Source: Pseudomonadota bacterium (GTDB taxonomy: Bacteria > Bdellovibrionota_C > UBA2361 > SZUA-149 > DAOLCO01). Taken from it: 51,542 bases of DNA. The stretch lies in contig JAIYCX010000041.1 of the NCBI GenBank assembly GCA_027487795.1, forward strand, positions 1 to 51,542. The letters are read 5' to 3'. Shown piece after piece: positions 41,470 to 50,323 of the stretch (position 1 is its first letter; every line of letters starts with the position of its first letter). The notes beneath the pieces are model-generated. The model did no database searches and had not been told where the DNA came from. It saw only the letters and a list, made by a program, of their open reading frames with translations. The position numbers were made by a program, and so were the translations under genes.

Positions 41470-41880
41470 CTATCTGTAGTTTCTTCCGCCTCTGTCGTTT
41501 CTGTCACGATCTCCGCCGCCTCTACCGCCTCTGAAGCCTTCTCCACCACCATCTCTTCTTCCACCACCAGCTCCGCCGCCTGGGCCACGACCTTGACCAC
41601 CACCACTTCTAGGAGGTCCTCTTCTTTCAGATCTTTCTTCCTTTGGACGAGCTTCATTAACTTTTATAGCTCTGCCATCAAATTCTTGATTATCTAATTC
41701 TGCTATTGCTCTTTTTGCATCTTCTTCTGATTCCATTTCCACGAAACCAAACCCTTTGGATCTTCCACTGAACTGATCCTGAACTACTCTAGCACTTGAT
41801 ACAGTACCAAACTTAGAAAACATGTTACTAAGTTGGTCATCACCGACCGAATATGCTAAATTACCTACGTAAATATTCAC
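41470..41880 (-). CDS. RRM RNA-binding protein with Gly/Arg-rich tail
   Basis: A single RNA-recognition motif (residues 1 to about 80) with RNP2 IYVGNL and RNP1 KGFGFVEM, followed by a tail of about 55 residues made of Gly, Arg and Asp (RGG-type). Such proteins in cyanobacteria and some proteobacteria are cold-induced RNA chaperones. The start is GTG with a perfect AAGGAGAT seven bases before it. The leader gap 41881-42198 (318 nt) separates it from the lipoprotein gene. The tail resembles the RGG part of the disordered protein at 45296-45829. Confidence 0.93.
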   Translation of the reverse strand: MNIYVGNLAYSVGDDQLSNMFSKFGTVSSARVVQDQFSGRSKGFGFVEMESEEDAKRAIAELDNQEFDGRAIKVNEARPKEERSERRGPPRSGGGQGRGPGGGAGGGRRDGGGEGFRGGRGGGDRDRNDRGGRNYR

Positions 41881-42198
41881 TCTAATCTCCTTAACAATTT
41901 TATATTACCACAGCCTTAACATCCACTACCTTAAACAAGGTAAGTCATAGGAACGAAAAATACCGGCGCGTTTAACCTGAATCTCGACTCTCTAAATCAT
42001 TACCCGACTGAATCTCCTACTAATACTGAAAAGCCAATATTAAAAGAAAAAACAATCCGCTAAAAATCTTCTTACTTGATGCACGCGCGGCCTATAATGA
42101 ATATTTACACCTAGGTCGTAGAGAACGGTCAATAAAGAAGGTATTCTACCTTTAAAGATAATACCACTCTATTGATAAAGAAATCAATGAGAATCTCA
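41881..42198 (-). other. Gene-free gap upstream of the RRM gene
   Basis: I see no gene in these 318 nt. It may hold the promoter and a long leader for the RRM gene, as is common for cold-induced RNA-binding proteins. A short GC-rich patch (TACCGGCGCG) lies near 41968 and TATAAT near 42092 on the + strand, but neither is convincing as a named element. Confidence 0.4.
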
Positions 42199-43017
42199 CT
42201 ACTCACTATCTTGGTAAGTGTCTGTAATTATAGATTCTGAACTATTTACTCCCTTAGGTAAGGAAAAAAAGACTGTAGAAAACCTATCTACCGAGCCAAA
42301 ACTGAGCTGTTTTTTTGATAAAATCTTAGTTTTAGAACCTGCAAGGGTAGAAACTAAGATTAAATCAGTTGGTTTAAATGCAACATAGCTACCAAAAGCC
42401 TTAAAAGCTAATGCACTAACAGCTGGAGTAGCATCTTTTATAGCAGTTGAAATTTGATCTTTGAAAGAAGTATCAAGTAAATAAATATCTATACTTGGAT
42501 TATCTTCAGATAAGTTTATAGCTCTAAGATTAACATTGCTACTTTGTGGTGGTCTAAGATCAAAAGATTCTTTATTTGTAGTTATTACTAAGTCATCGTT
42601 CTCTCTAGTAACTGAGACAGTATATATTTCATTTGAGTTAATCTTTAGTGCGCTATCAATAGCAGGTAATATACTTTTAGGCTCTCTTACTCGAATCTTC
42701 AAATTACCCTCTGGAGCATCAAGAAAGGGGCTTGATTCAGAGAAGAGTACTTCTGCATTAAGTAAATCAGATTCAGTATTTGAACTTGTAGTATTTGTAG
42801 TTGTAGAATTCGAGCCCGAAGAATTAGAGGCAGGAGGAGCGTAAACTAATTCGAATACTAAAGATTTACTATTAGGATCTCCGTTTATGAATCTTATTCT
42901 TTCTCTTGAGTTTTCACTACCACCGCTTCCCCCACCACCGCCTAAACATGAGGCCATAAGTAAGGCTAGGGTGGAAAAAGAAACTATATTCTTTTTCCAC
43001 CTACTCTTAGTTAACAT
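42199..43017 (-). CDS. DUF4397-like lipoprotein
   Basis: A 272-aa protein with a basic start, hydrophobic stretch and lipobox (LLMASCLGG), then a Gly/Ser run. The mature part starts IRFINGDPNSKSLVFEL and looks like a DUF4397 domain (immunoglobulin-like, of unknown function), with an unusual Ser/Thr/Asn-rich insert of about 25 residues. Its ATG lies inside the end of nuoA, an 11-nt overlap, with AAAGG eight bases upstream, so it is translationally coupled to nuoA although the two have no known functional link. Confidence 0.78.
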   Translation of the reverse strand: MLTKSRWKKNIVSFSTLALLMASCLGGGGGSGGSENSRERIRFINGDPNSKSLVFELVYAPPASNSSGSNSTTTNTTSSNTESDLLNAEVLFSESSPFLDAPEGNLKIRVREPKSILPAIDSALKINSNEIYTVSVTRENDDLVITTNKESFDLRPPQSSNVNLRAINLSEDNPSIDIYLLDTSFKDQISTAIKDATPAVSALAFKAFGSYVAFKPTDLILVSTLAGSKTKILSKKQLSFGSVDRFSTVFFSLPKGVNSSESIITDTYQDSE

Positions 43018-43363
43018 CTAGAACACCTTTCTTCCATTCGTAAGCTAGACCTAATGTTAAAATCGCTATAAATGGCATCGCAATATAGAATCCGTAAGAA
43101 CCTAACTCCCTTAAAGAAACGGCCCATGGATATAAAAAAACCACTTCCACATCAAATACTATAAAAGTCATAGCAACAAGGTAAAATTTAACAGAATGTC
43201 TTCCGCTAACATCCCCTGTACCAATAGTACCACATTCAAATGGATCATCTTTGACCTCAGATCTATTCTTTGGACCTAAAAGTGCCGATAGAGCTAACAT
43301 GGTGATAACAAATCCTGCGACAAGGATCATTAAAACTAAAAGTGGGAAGTATGAATCTAGCAT
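43007..43363 (-). CDS. nuoA: NADH-quinone oxidoreductase subunit A
   Basis: A small membrane subunit of complex I (118 aa) with three helices. The conserved loop between helices 1 and 2 has KDDPFECGTIGTGD, and helix 2 has FDVEVVFLYPWA, both diagnostic for NuoA/ND3. The protein is complete. The next gene is a lipoprotein rather than nuoB, so this nuoA is separated from the rest of the complex I operon, which must be elsewhere. Confidence 0.96.
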   Translation of the reverse strand: MLDSYFPLLVLMILVAGFVITMLALSALLGPKNRSEVKDDPFECGTIGTGDVSGRHSVKFYLVAMTFIVFDVEVVFLYPWAVSLRELGSYGFYIAMPFIAILTLGLAYEWKKGVLDVN

Positions 43364-43498
43364 ATAGAAATCTTCAATTATGTTTTTGTTTAATTAGTAA
43401 TCTAGTTTTTTTTTACTCTATTAACAATATCTAAGAATAGCGCTATCATAATAGCAATGCCATAATACCAAAATATGATGGAATTTAACTAGCAAATA

Positions 43499-45283
43499 AT
43501 GGAAATAAAAAGACTAAATTCTGCCAAATCTATTTATAGCGCTTTTAAGGAGCACTGCAATTCCAACCCTGAAAAGGTGCTATTTTGTTTTCCACGTTCA
43601 GGTAATGATATTTTTGAAACAAGAAATGAGGTGCTTTTAAAAGTCAAAGCTCTTGCCGCTACCTTACAAAGTAAAGGAGTGACAAGTGGATCTAGAGTTG
43701 GGATCATTTCTAATACTCGAGCAGAATGGATCATCGCAGATCTTGCAATATTATCACTAGGAGCTGTATCAGTATCAGTATATCAATCCCTACTTGCGGC
43801 AGATATCGCCTATATTCTTTTTGATGCTGAGGTAACTCATTTATTTATAGAGAATAGCGAGCAACTAAATAAAATAAAAGAATTAATTTCTAAAAGTTGG
43901 GACATAGTAGCAACGGAAGATAGAGAAGCTACCACAAAACAATTCTCATTTGATTCAATTATATCTTTTGAAAAAATTGAAAATAATGAAGGCCTTGATG
44001 ATATTATAAACTTTAATGATGCCTGCTCTAAGAATGAAAATATTATTTCAAAAGATAATATTGAAAGATCAGCACTGGCTTCCCTTGTATATACCTCAGG
44101 GACTACAGGTCCACCTAAAGGTGTAATTCAAACTCATGAAAATCATCTGTCGAATGTTAGACAAGTGATGGAATCAGGCTTAATCATTAATGGGGCTTCC
44201 ATCTTTCTATTTCTTCCACTGGCACATTCATTTGCCAGATTAATGGCGTATATAGCAGTAACAAATAATATTTCACTAGTACTTCCAGAAGTTAGTGATC
44301 CAAAAAATTCTAAACTAAATCCTGCTCTCTTACTTAGAGATATGGCTCATTCTAATTGTGAGATCATTCCTATTGTTCCTAGATTTTTAGAAAAAATAAA
44401 AGATCAGCTTGAATCTCAAGCTACAAAAAATACAGTAACTGCTTTAATGCTAAGGTTAGCGCTGTCGAAGTATGGATTTTTAGTGCCTTTTATAAAGTCA
44501 AAAATTAAAAAGAAAATTTTTGGTGAGAAATTCAAATATGCCGTTAGTGGTGGGGCTAAATTAGGGGCGAGTATTAATAGTTTCTTTCATAATCTTGGAA
44601 TTACTATTTTAGAAGGATATGGACTTACTGAAACTGTCGTTGCAACCAATGCATGTACTTTGAAGTATAATAAAATTGGAAGTGTCGGAAAAGTTTTAGC
44701 CTCGGATATATTAATTAAAATATTTGAAGATGGAGAAATTGCCTATAAAGGGCCTAATATTTCTTCTGGATACTTAGGTAGGCCAACTGCTACTAGAAAA
44801 TCTTTCACTGAAGATGGTTGGTTTCTTACAGGTGACTTAGGTAGAGTAGATGAAGAAGGTTACTTATACGTAGAGGGTAGGAAAAAAGAAATTATAGTAA
44901 CTTCTGGTGGCAAGAAGATTGCTCCTCTTCCTATAGAAGAAAAAATTAATAACTCACCTTATATCTCTCAGTCTGTTCTTTTTGGAGATGGGATGAAATA
45001 TTTAGTTGTGTTGATTACTATCAATAAAGAATATGCAAAAAATTGCCTAAAACTAAACAATCAAGATTTAGAAAATCCCTCTGAGTGTGCAGCATTAGTA
45101 AAAGAAATTTCTGCTCACATTGATAGAATAAATGCGGAACTTGCTTCCTTTGAAACTATCAAGAAATTTCACATTGCTAATCAAGATCCATCAGTGGAGA
45201 ATAGCATGCTTACTCCGTCTATGAAGATAAAACGAAATGCAGTAGCAGAGGCTTTCAAAAAAGAACTTGAAGCTTTGTATTAA
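43499..45283 (+). CDS. Long-chain acyl-CoA synthetase (AMP-forming)
   Basis: An adenylate-forming enzyme of the ANL superfamily, 594 aa, which activates fatty acids to acyl-CoA. Motifs in order: P-loop YTSGTTGPPKG near residue 200, LEGYGLTET near 378, WFLTGDLG near 440 and GRKKEIIVTSGGKKI near 460. FKYAVSGGAKLG and FLPLAHSFARL fit FadD15-like long-chain enzymes. No membrane anchor. It is divergent from nuoA and converges with the RGG-rich gene 12 nt away, with no terminator visible between them. Confidence 0.93.
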   Translation: MEIKRLNSAKSIYSAFKEHCNSNPEKVLFCFPRSGNDIFETRNEVLLKVKALAATLQSKGVTSGSRVGIISNTRAEWIIADLAILSLGAVSVSVYQSLLAADIAYILFDAEVTHLFIENSEQLNKIKELISKSWDIVATEDREATTKQFSFDSIISFEKIENNEGLDDIINFNDACSKNENIISKDNIERSALASLVYTSGTTGPPKGVIQTHENHLSNVRQVMESGLIINGASIFLFLPLAHSFARLMAYIAVTNNISLVLPEVSDPKNSKLNPALLLRDMAHSNCEIIPIVPRFLEKIKDQLESQATKNTVTALMLRLALSKYGFLVPFIKSKIKKKIFGEKFKYAVSGGAKLGASINSFFHNLGITILEGYGLTETVVATNACTLKYNKIGSVGKVLASDILIKIFEDGEIAYKGPNISSGYLGRPTATRKSFTEDGWFLTGDLGRVDEEGYLYVEGRKKEIIVTSGGKKIAPLPIEEKINNSPYISQSVLFGDGMKYLVVLITINKEYAKNCLKLNNQDLENPSECAALVKEISAHIDRINAELASFETIKKFHIANQDPSVENSMLTPSMKIKRNAVAEAFKKELEALY

Positions 45284-45295
45284 AGATATATAAAA

Positions 45296-45829
45296 CTATT
45301 CTTCCGAGGAACTTTCTGTTTCTTCTCTAATACTGTCTCTTCTTGGAGCAGGCTGTCTTCTAGGTTGCCTTGGTGCTGCTTGAGCTTCATTACCTCTGCT
45401 GTCATCGCTTCGAGATTCCCCGCGTGGTTCTCTTATTTCTTTGCGTGGTTCTCTAGCTTCGGTATTTTCATTACGTTGTTCACGATCTTCATTACGTGGT
45501 TCTCTAGGTTCGTTACGTGGCTCGCGGTCTCTAAAACCGGCATTTGTTCCAGCGCCAGCTCTTGGGTGTCCACCTTGAGGACCTGTATTTCTTGGTCCAT
45601 TATTATTCATTCGGCGTTCATTTCTTCCGCCGCCATTATTACTTCCACCATTACTTCCTCCTCCACCACCTCTTCTATTGTTATTATTTCTGGAATTCCC
45701 ATCAGAAGAACCCTGTTGATGCCCACCTCTTCGACCTCCTCCACTTCTTCCTTCCCCATTCCCATTAAACCCAGCTAATGAGTGATGTGTTAATGGGACA
45801 TAACCCGGTGGCATTCTGTTATCTTGCAT
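45296..45829 (-). CDS. Disordered RGG- and REPRNE-rich protein
   Basis: A 177-aa low-complexity protein, almost entirely Gly, Arg, Asn, Glu, Pro and Ser. Residues 24-90 are RGG/NNR-rich; residues 95-150 carry repeats of the type EPRNE/EPRKE/EPRGE; the end is acidic (REETESSSEE). No domain is recognisable and it should be disordered. A credible start (ATG with AGGAAT upstream), the absence of stops on this strand, and strand continuity with accA support it as a real gene; ORFs on the other strand here are reflections of the biased composition. The RGG part suggests RNA binding. Confidence 0.75.
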   Translation of the reverse strand: MQDNRMPPGYVPLTHHSLAGFNGNGEGRSGGGRRGGHQQGSSDGNSRNNNNRRGGGGGSNGGSNNGGGRNERRMNNNGPRNTGPQGGHPRAGAGTNAGFRDREPRNEPREPRNEDREQRNENTEAREPRKEIREPRGESRSDDSRGNEAQAAPRQPRRQPAPRRDSIREETESSSEE

Positions 45830-45857
45830 AATATTCCTTAATGAAATGATTTTTTAT

Positions 45858-46841
45858 TTACTTACCGTCAAAACTTCCAAGCTTTCTAAGCTTTTCATAA
45901 CGTTTATTCATGAGAGAATCTAAACTTTCTTTCTCTAGTTCTTTCAACTGCTTTGCAATTGCCAGACCAAGCAAATCTGCCGCTTTATCATGATCTCTAT
46001 GTGCGCATCCTAGAGGCTCTTTTACAACTTCATCTGCAATGCCTAGCTGAAATAAATCCTGTGCAGTTATTTTTAAAGCTTCCGCCGCTACTTCTGCAAA
46101 AGTACCAATACTCTCTCCTTCTGTTTTCCCCCATAATATAGAAGCACAGGCCTCTGGAGATATAACTGAATAAATTGAATTCTCTAACATTAATAATCGG
46201 TCACATATCCCTAAAGCTAAAGCTCCCCCGCTTCCCCCCTCTCCTATTACTGTAGAAATAATAGGTGTTCTCAATCCTGCTAATATATATAGACATGATG
46301 CGATAGCCTCCGCTTGCCCTCTAGCTTCAGCCTCTAGGCCAGGATAAGCTCCTTGAGTATCTATGAATAGTAGCAATGGCAGTTTAAATTTCTCAGCCAT
46401 TTTAAATAGTCGCTGAGCTTTTCTATTACCTTCAGGCATTGTCATGCCGAAGTTTCTCTTAATGCGTTCTTGAGTAGTACGACCTCTTTGTTGACCGACT
46501 ACGATAACTGAATTTCCGTTAAACTTACCAATTCCTCCAACAATAGCGGCATCATCTCCAAATACTCTATCGCCATGTATCTCAGAAAAATTTGTTATTA
46601 ACTTAGATATATAATCTACCGTTTGTGGTCTTTCAAAATGTCTAGAAAGCCTGACTCTTTGATAAGGCTTTAAAGAACCATAAACATCATTTCTAGTCTT
46701 ATCTAATTTCTTTTGGAGCTTTTCCACTTCTGACATTGCAGAGTGTTCTCCAGATTCTACAACAGATCTTAATCTAATAAGTTCCTGCTCAATTAAAACA
46801 ACTGGTTTTTCAAAATCAAGATACTGTCCGAAATCAGCCAT
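45858..46841 (-). CDS. accA: Acetyl-CoA carboxylase carboxyltransferase alpha
   Basis: The alpha subunit of acetyl-CoA carboxyltransferase, which with AccD makes malonyl-CoA for fatty-acid synthesis. Landmarks: FLDFEKPVVLIEQELI-type start (YLDFEKP), VRLSRHFERPQTVDYI, HGDRVFGDDAAIVGG, RNFGMTMPEGNRKA, LFIDTQGAYPGLEAE, VIGEGGSGGALALG and SVISPEACASILW. Length (327 aa) is normal. It is the last of the rfaE2-mutL-miaA-accA operon (16 nt after miaA), possibly followed by the RGG gene. Confidence 0.96.
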   Translation of the reverse strand: MADFGQYLDFEKPVVLIEQELIRLRSVVESGEHSAMSEVEKLQKKLDKTRNDVYGSLKPYQRVRLSRHFERPQTVDYISKLITNFSEIHGDRVFGDDAAIVGGIGKFNGNSVIVVGQQRGRTTQERIKRNFGMTMPEGNRKAQRLFKMAEKFKLPLLLFIDTQGAYPGLEAEARGQAEAIASCLYILAGLRTPIISTVIGEGGSGGALALGICDRLLMLENSIYSVISPEACASILWGKTEGESIGTFAEVAAEALKITAQDLFQLGIADEVVKEPLGCAHRDHDKAADLLGLAIAKQLKELEKESLDSLMNKRYEKLRKLGSFDGK

Positions 46842-46857
46842 GCTATGTATACCTAAG

Positions 46858-48018
46858 TTAATCAGTGATTAGTAATCGGCAATAATAAGTGCCGGAATTT
46901 ATATTTAATCTATTTTTAATACTACGCACATCATCTGTATGCGACTGCTTATAATTTTCAAAAAAACAACTAGATAAATCAAACAAAAGATCAGATAGCT
47001 GTTCTGAGTTTCCTTTTAATAAAAAGTTCTGAGAATCTTTATTAAATGACTTGCCCGCAGAATTAACACTGCTAGAAAAAATTTCATTCTCCACTTCGAG
47101 AATATTTACCCAACCTAACTTATCAGGCTGATGTCTCCACCAAGTAATCTGTCTTTTGGCAAACCTTCGAGTATCACGCTGTACCTCGTTTATCAAGTCC
47201 TTAGCATATAAGATATCCGCTTGAAATCTCTGAGGATTTCCCCTTAAAAGAGTTTTATAGCCAATAGAGCCAAGTGCTGGGAGCGTTTCGCCATGATTTT
47301 TAATCAAATTTGTTACTTCTTCAAACCAACCAAAGTCCATCATCTGAATAACTCTTTTATCAATCAGATCATAAAGATTATCCCTATCCCGCTCTAATAT
47401 AAAAATTAAAGTTGGATAATCTTCCTCTGACGGAATATTCATTTTCCGAATTAGAGAATTTTTTGTCCCACTAGCTAAAGCTAACTTAACAGCTCTATGT
47501 ATTCTAAACAGATCCGAAGGTTCGATTCTTTCGTGTGATTCACTATCTATAATTTCAAGTAAACGTCGAATATTTTGATAAGCTAAATCTTTTGGATTTT
47601 TATCTAAGTAAGCTCTTGTTAAAAAACTTTCGCCATCTAAGACATGCCAGCTATCATCAAGTAAAGTAGAAAAAATAGAATTTACATATAAAGCAGTTCC
47701 TCCGACTACGATAGGATACTTATCTTCATTATTAATTTGCTTTATTAAATCTCTAGCATCTTTTCCAAATTTCCCAGCTGAATATTTCTCCTGCGGTTCT
47801 AATACGGATATTAAATGATGTTTAACTTTAGCTAAATCACTTTCTGGTAGCTTTCCACTACCGATATCAAACTGCTTATATACCTGAACTGCATCAGCGC
47901 TTATTATCTCGGAGTTTTTATTAACTCTGCTTAGTTTTTCAGCTAAAGATATGGCTAGAGAGCTTTTACCTGTGCCAGTAGCACCAGTCACTACTATCGA
48001 AGGAAAAGACTTGTTCAA
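46858..48018 (-). CDS. miaA: tRNA dimethylallyltransferase
   Basis: Transfers a dimethylallyl group to A37 of tRNAs that read UNN codons. P-loop GATGTGKSSLA near residue 12, SADAVQVYKQFDIGSGK, and VVGGTALYVNSI, followed by the zinc-finger-like QITWWRHQ region, are typical. It is 386 aa, about 70 longer than usual: after the conserved WWRHQPDKLGWVN the C-terminal tail is unrelated and polar. The start is TTG, overlapping the mutL stop (TTGA), so the two are translationally coupled. Confidence 0.94.
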   Translation of the reverse strand: MNKSFPSIVVTGATGTGKSSLAISLAEKLSRVNKNSEIISADAVQVYKQFDIGSGKLPESDLAKVKHHLISVLEPQEKYSAGKFGKDARDLIKQINNEDKYPIVVGGTALYVNSIFSTLLDDSWHVLDGESFLTRAYLDKNPKDLAYQNIRRLLEIIDSESHERIEPSDLFRIHRAVKLALASGTKNSLIRKMNIPSEEDYPTLIFILERDRDNLYDLIDKRVIQMMDFGWFEEVTNLIKNHGETLPALGSIGYKTLLRGNPQRFQADILYAKDLINEVQRDTRRFAKRQITWWRHQPDKLGWVNILEVENEIFSSSVNSAGKSFNKDSQNFLLKGNSEQLSDLLFDLSSCFFENYKQSHTDDVRSIKNRLNINSGTYYCRLLITD

Positions 48019-49814
48019 TTTCCCGCTCTACCGAATTTCTTTTCTAGTTCAGCTTCAGTTAACCACCAGATAACTGGCCTTCCGTGCGGACACCAGCCAG
48101 AAAGTTCTATTTCCTGCAGGCCGTCTAGTAGTGCGTATGCTTCATCGGAAGAAATCATATCTCCTCGTCTTAAAGACGCATGACAAGCTAACCTTGCTAT
48201 TATTTGATCCGTTTTTTCTGAAATAGCTTCATCAATATTTCTTTGATCTTTATGAGAAAGGGCCGCTAAAATAATTTCTCTAACTTGGTCCTGATTCAAT
48301 ATTGAAGGAATTGATCTTACTAAAACTTCTTCATTTCTTAACTCTGCTTCAATACCAAATAACTTTAACTCCTCTAACTTAGTCTCCAAATCAGAGCTAT
48401 CATCAAAATCAGAAACTGGAAAAGCTAAGGGGAATAGTAATTGTTTTGAAATTATATTTCTTTCTAAAAAACCTTTTTTTAATTTATAAAAGGTAATTCT
48501 TTCATGAAGTGCATGCATATCTACTATTGCAAACTTTTCTTGATTTGAAAAAAGCAAATAAAGTCTGAAAATCTGACCTAAGAATCTAAGATCTGACTTA
48601 GCTGCGCTAGAATAATTTGCACTCTCTTGGGTGTTTTCTAAATACTGAGTATCACCAGTAAAACTAATATCAGGAGTTATCTTGTTATAAGAAAATTGAT
48701 ATTGCTGATTCGAAGAACTTAATGAATATGTTTTTGTTGGGATATTTGCTGAAGAAAGCTGATATACCTTCCTATCATCAATTAGAACAGATTCTTTTGA
48801 AGCAACGTTTAGTGATTCTCTTACAGAATTTTTTACAAAAGAAAAAATATTAGAATCATCTCTAAAACGAACTTCGGTTTTTTGTGGATGAACATTAACA
48901 TCTACCTGTGATGCTGGAATGTATAATCTTAATACTCCTGTTGGATAATATCCTGGTTTAAGAAATGATCCAAAGCCATCTCTTACAGCTCTTAATAATA
49001 AGCTACTTTTTACAATACGACCATTCACAAGAAAACGCATTTTAGAACCAATTCTAGCCGCAGATAAAGGTTCTGTAATATATCCTTCTATAATCTTAGT
49101 ACCTGCAGAGTCTGCTATTTCTTTATTAACTGCAACTGGAGCACCTTCAATTAACTTAGATTTGATAACTCTATCATATAAAGTCTGCCCACCTAAGAAC
49201 ACATTAACTTGTTTTCCATCTTCAAAAAAAGAAAATTGTATATCAGATCTTGCTAATGAAAAATCTGCTATCACACTTCTGATAGCCGTACTTTCTGATT
49301 TCTCTGATTTTAGAAATTTTTTTCTAGCTGGGATAGTTGAAAATAATTCTGCTATTTCTACTCTTGTTCCCTCTGGGCAATCAAAATCAACTATTTGTTT
49401 TTTTTGCCCAAACTCACTAGTTAACAAAGATCCTATTGTAGAATTTTTGACCTTGGTAGAAATTTTTAATTTAGCCACTGACGCAATAGAAGGTAAGGCC
49501 TCACCTCTAAATCCATAAGTATTTATGTTCTGTAAATCTTCAGTATCTGAGATTTTAGAGGTTCCAAAACGCTCAACTGACAATTTTAAATCAGTCTTTA
49601 GCATTCCAATCCCATCATCTATCACAACTATTCGCTCGACTCCACCGCCTTGTATTTCTATTGATATTTTAGTTGCTTTAGCATCGATTGAATTTTCTAC
49701 TAACTCTTTTACTATAGCGGCTGGTCTCTCTATTACTTCCCCTGCTGCAATTTGATCTGCAACTAGAGAATCTAGAATTTTAATTATACCGTTTGTAATA
49801 TTAGTAGTATCCAA
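48015..49814 (-). CDS. mutL: DNA mismatch repair protein MutL
   Basis: Coordinates mismatch repair after MutS. The N-terminal GHKL ATPase is complete: VKELVENSIDA, DDGIGM, TYGFRGEALPSI and a Lys in a later strand. The C-terminal dimerisation domain has VDMHALHERITFYKL where endonuclease-active MutL has DQHA-x2-E-x4-E; here Gln is Met and the second Glu is Tyr, so endonuclease activity is doubtful. At 599 aa the length is normal. The apparent start is TTG at 49814, three bases after the rfaE2 stop, with no clear Shine-Dalgarno, so the exact start is uncertain. Confidence 0.94.
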   Translation of the reverse strand: MDTTNITNGIIKILDSLVADQIAAGEVIERPAAIVKELVENSIDAKATKISIEIQGGGVERIVVIDDGIGMLKTDLKLSVERFGTSKISDTEDLQNINTYGFRGEALPSIASVAKLKISTKVKNSTIGSLLTSEFGQKKQIVDFDCPEGTRVEIAELFSTIPARKKFLKSEKSESTAIRSVIADFSLARSDIQFSFFEDGKQVNVFLGGQTLYDRVIKSKLIEGAPVAVNKEIADSAGTKIIEGYITEPLSAARIGSKMRFLVNGRIVKSSLLLRAVRDGFGSFLKPGYYPTGVLRLYIPASQVDVNVHPQKTEVRFRDDSNIFSFVKNSVRESLNVASKESVLIDDRKVYQLSSANIPTKTYSLSSSNQQYQFSYNKITPDISFTGDTQYLENTQESANYSSAAKSDLRFLGQIFRLYLLFSNQEKFAIVDMHALHERITFYKLKKGFLERNIISKQLLFPLAFPVSDFDDSSDLETKLEELKLFGIEAELRNEEVLVRSIPSILNQDQVREIILAALSHKDQRNIDEAISEKTDQIIARLACHASLRRGDMISSDEAYALLDGLQEIELSGWCPHGRPVIWWLTEAELEKKFGRAGN

Positions 49815-49817
49815 AAT

Positions 49818-50231
49818 CTAAAGGAAGTGTTTAATTTTTTTTATGATATTGGTAGAAGATCTTCCTTCGTGAAACGGAAGAGACAAGACTTCACCGCCTC
49901 TACCCATAATAAAATCAGAACCTACTATCTGATCTACTGACCAATCGCCTCCCTTCACTAATATATCTGGCTTTACTTCTTTAATTAAATTAAGCGGAGT
50001 TTCTTCAGAAAAGATAATAACTTCATCAACCGGTTTTAAACCCAATAACATTTCCCTACGTTCATCTTCAGAAATAATTGGCCTTTCTTTTCCCTTTAGT
50101 AATCTAACAGAACTATCACTGTTAAGTCCGACAACTAAACGATCACCCAGCGCGCGAGCTTCGGTAAGATATCTTAAGTGTCCAACATGAAGAATATCAA
50201 AACAGCCATTTGTGAATACTATCTTTTTCAT
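49818..50231 (-). CDS. rfaE2: Heptose 1-phosphate adenylyltransferase (RfaE2)
   Basis: A nucleotidyltransferase of 137 aa that activates D-glycero-beta-D-manno-heptose 1-phosphate with ATP, giving the ADP-heptose precursor of the LPS inner core. The motif [17 protein letters not shown] holds the HxGH signature, and later [36 protein letters not shown] and [11 protein letters not shown] fit RfaE domain II. It is a free-standing enzyme rather than the fused HldE of enterobacteria. It heads the rfaE2-mutL-miaA-accA operon and is divergent from the HtrA-type protease. Confidence 0.94.
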   Translation of the reverse strand: MKKIVFTNGCFDILHVGHLRYLTEARALGDRLVVGLNSDSSVRLLKGKERPIISEDERREMLLGLKPVDEVIIFSEETPLNLIKEVKPDILVKGGDWSVDQIVGSDFIMGRGGEVLSLPFHEGRSSTNIIKKIKHFL

Positions 50232-50323
50232 TTCGTCTTGTTATTATATTATTTGAAATTTATTTATCACTATTCTTACTATGAATTTTCGCTTAAGGAA
50301 ATTTTGATTACGGGAGGCTTACT

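Noticed and set aside
41460..41657. Val/Glu/Ala-rich frame overlapping the RRM gene
   Set aside because: A frame-shifted reading of the Gly/Arg-rich tail with no ribosome binding site of its own.
41960..41975. Possible third copy of the repeat flanking the response regulator
   Set aside because: Only about 12 bases resemble it (AAAATACCGGCG); too short to separate from chance.
45365..45778. Ser/Thr/Ile-rich frames on the plus strand opposite the RGG gene
   Set aside because: They are complements of the biased Gly/Arg/Asn composition on the minus strand and lack start signals.
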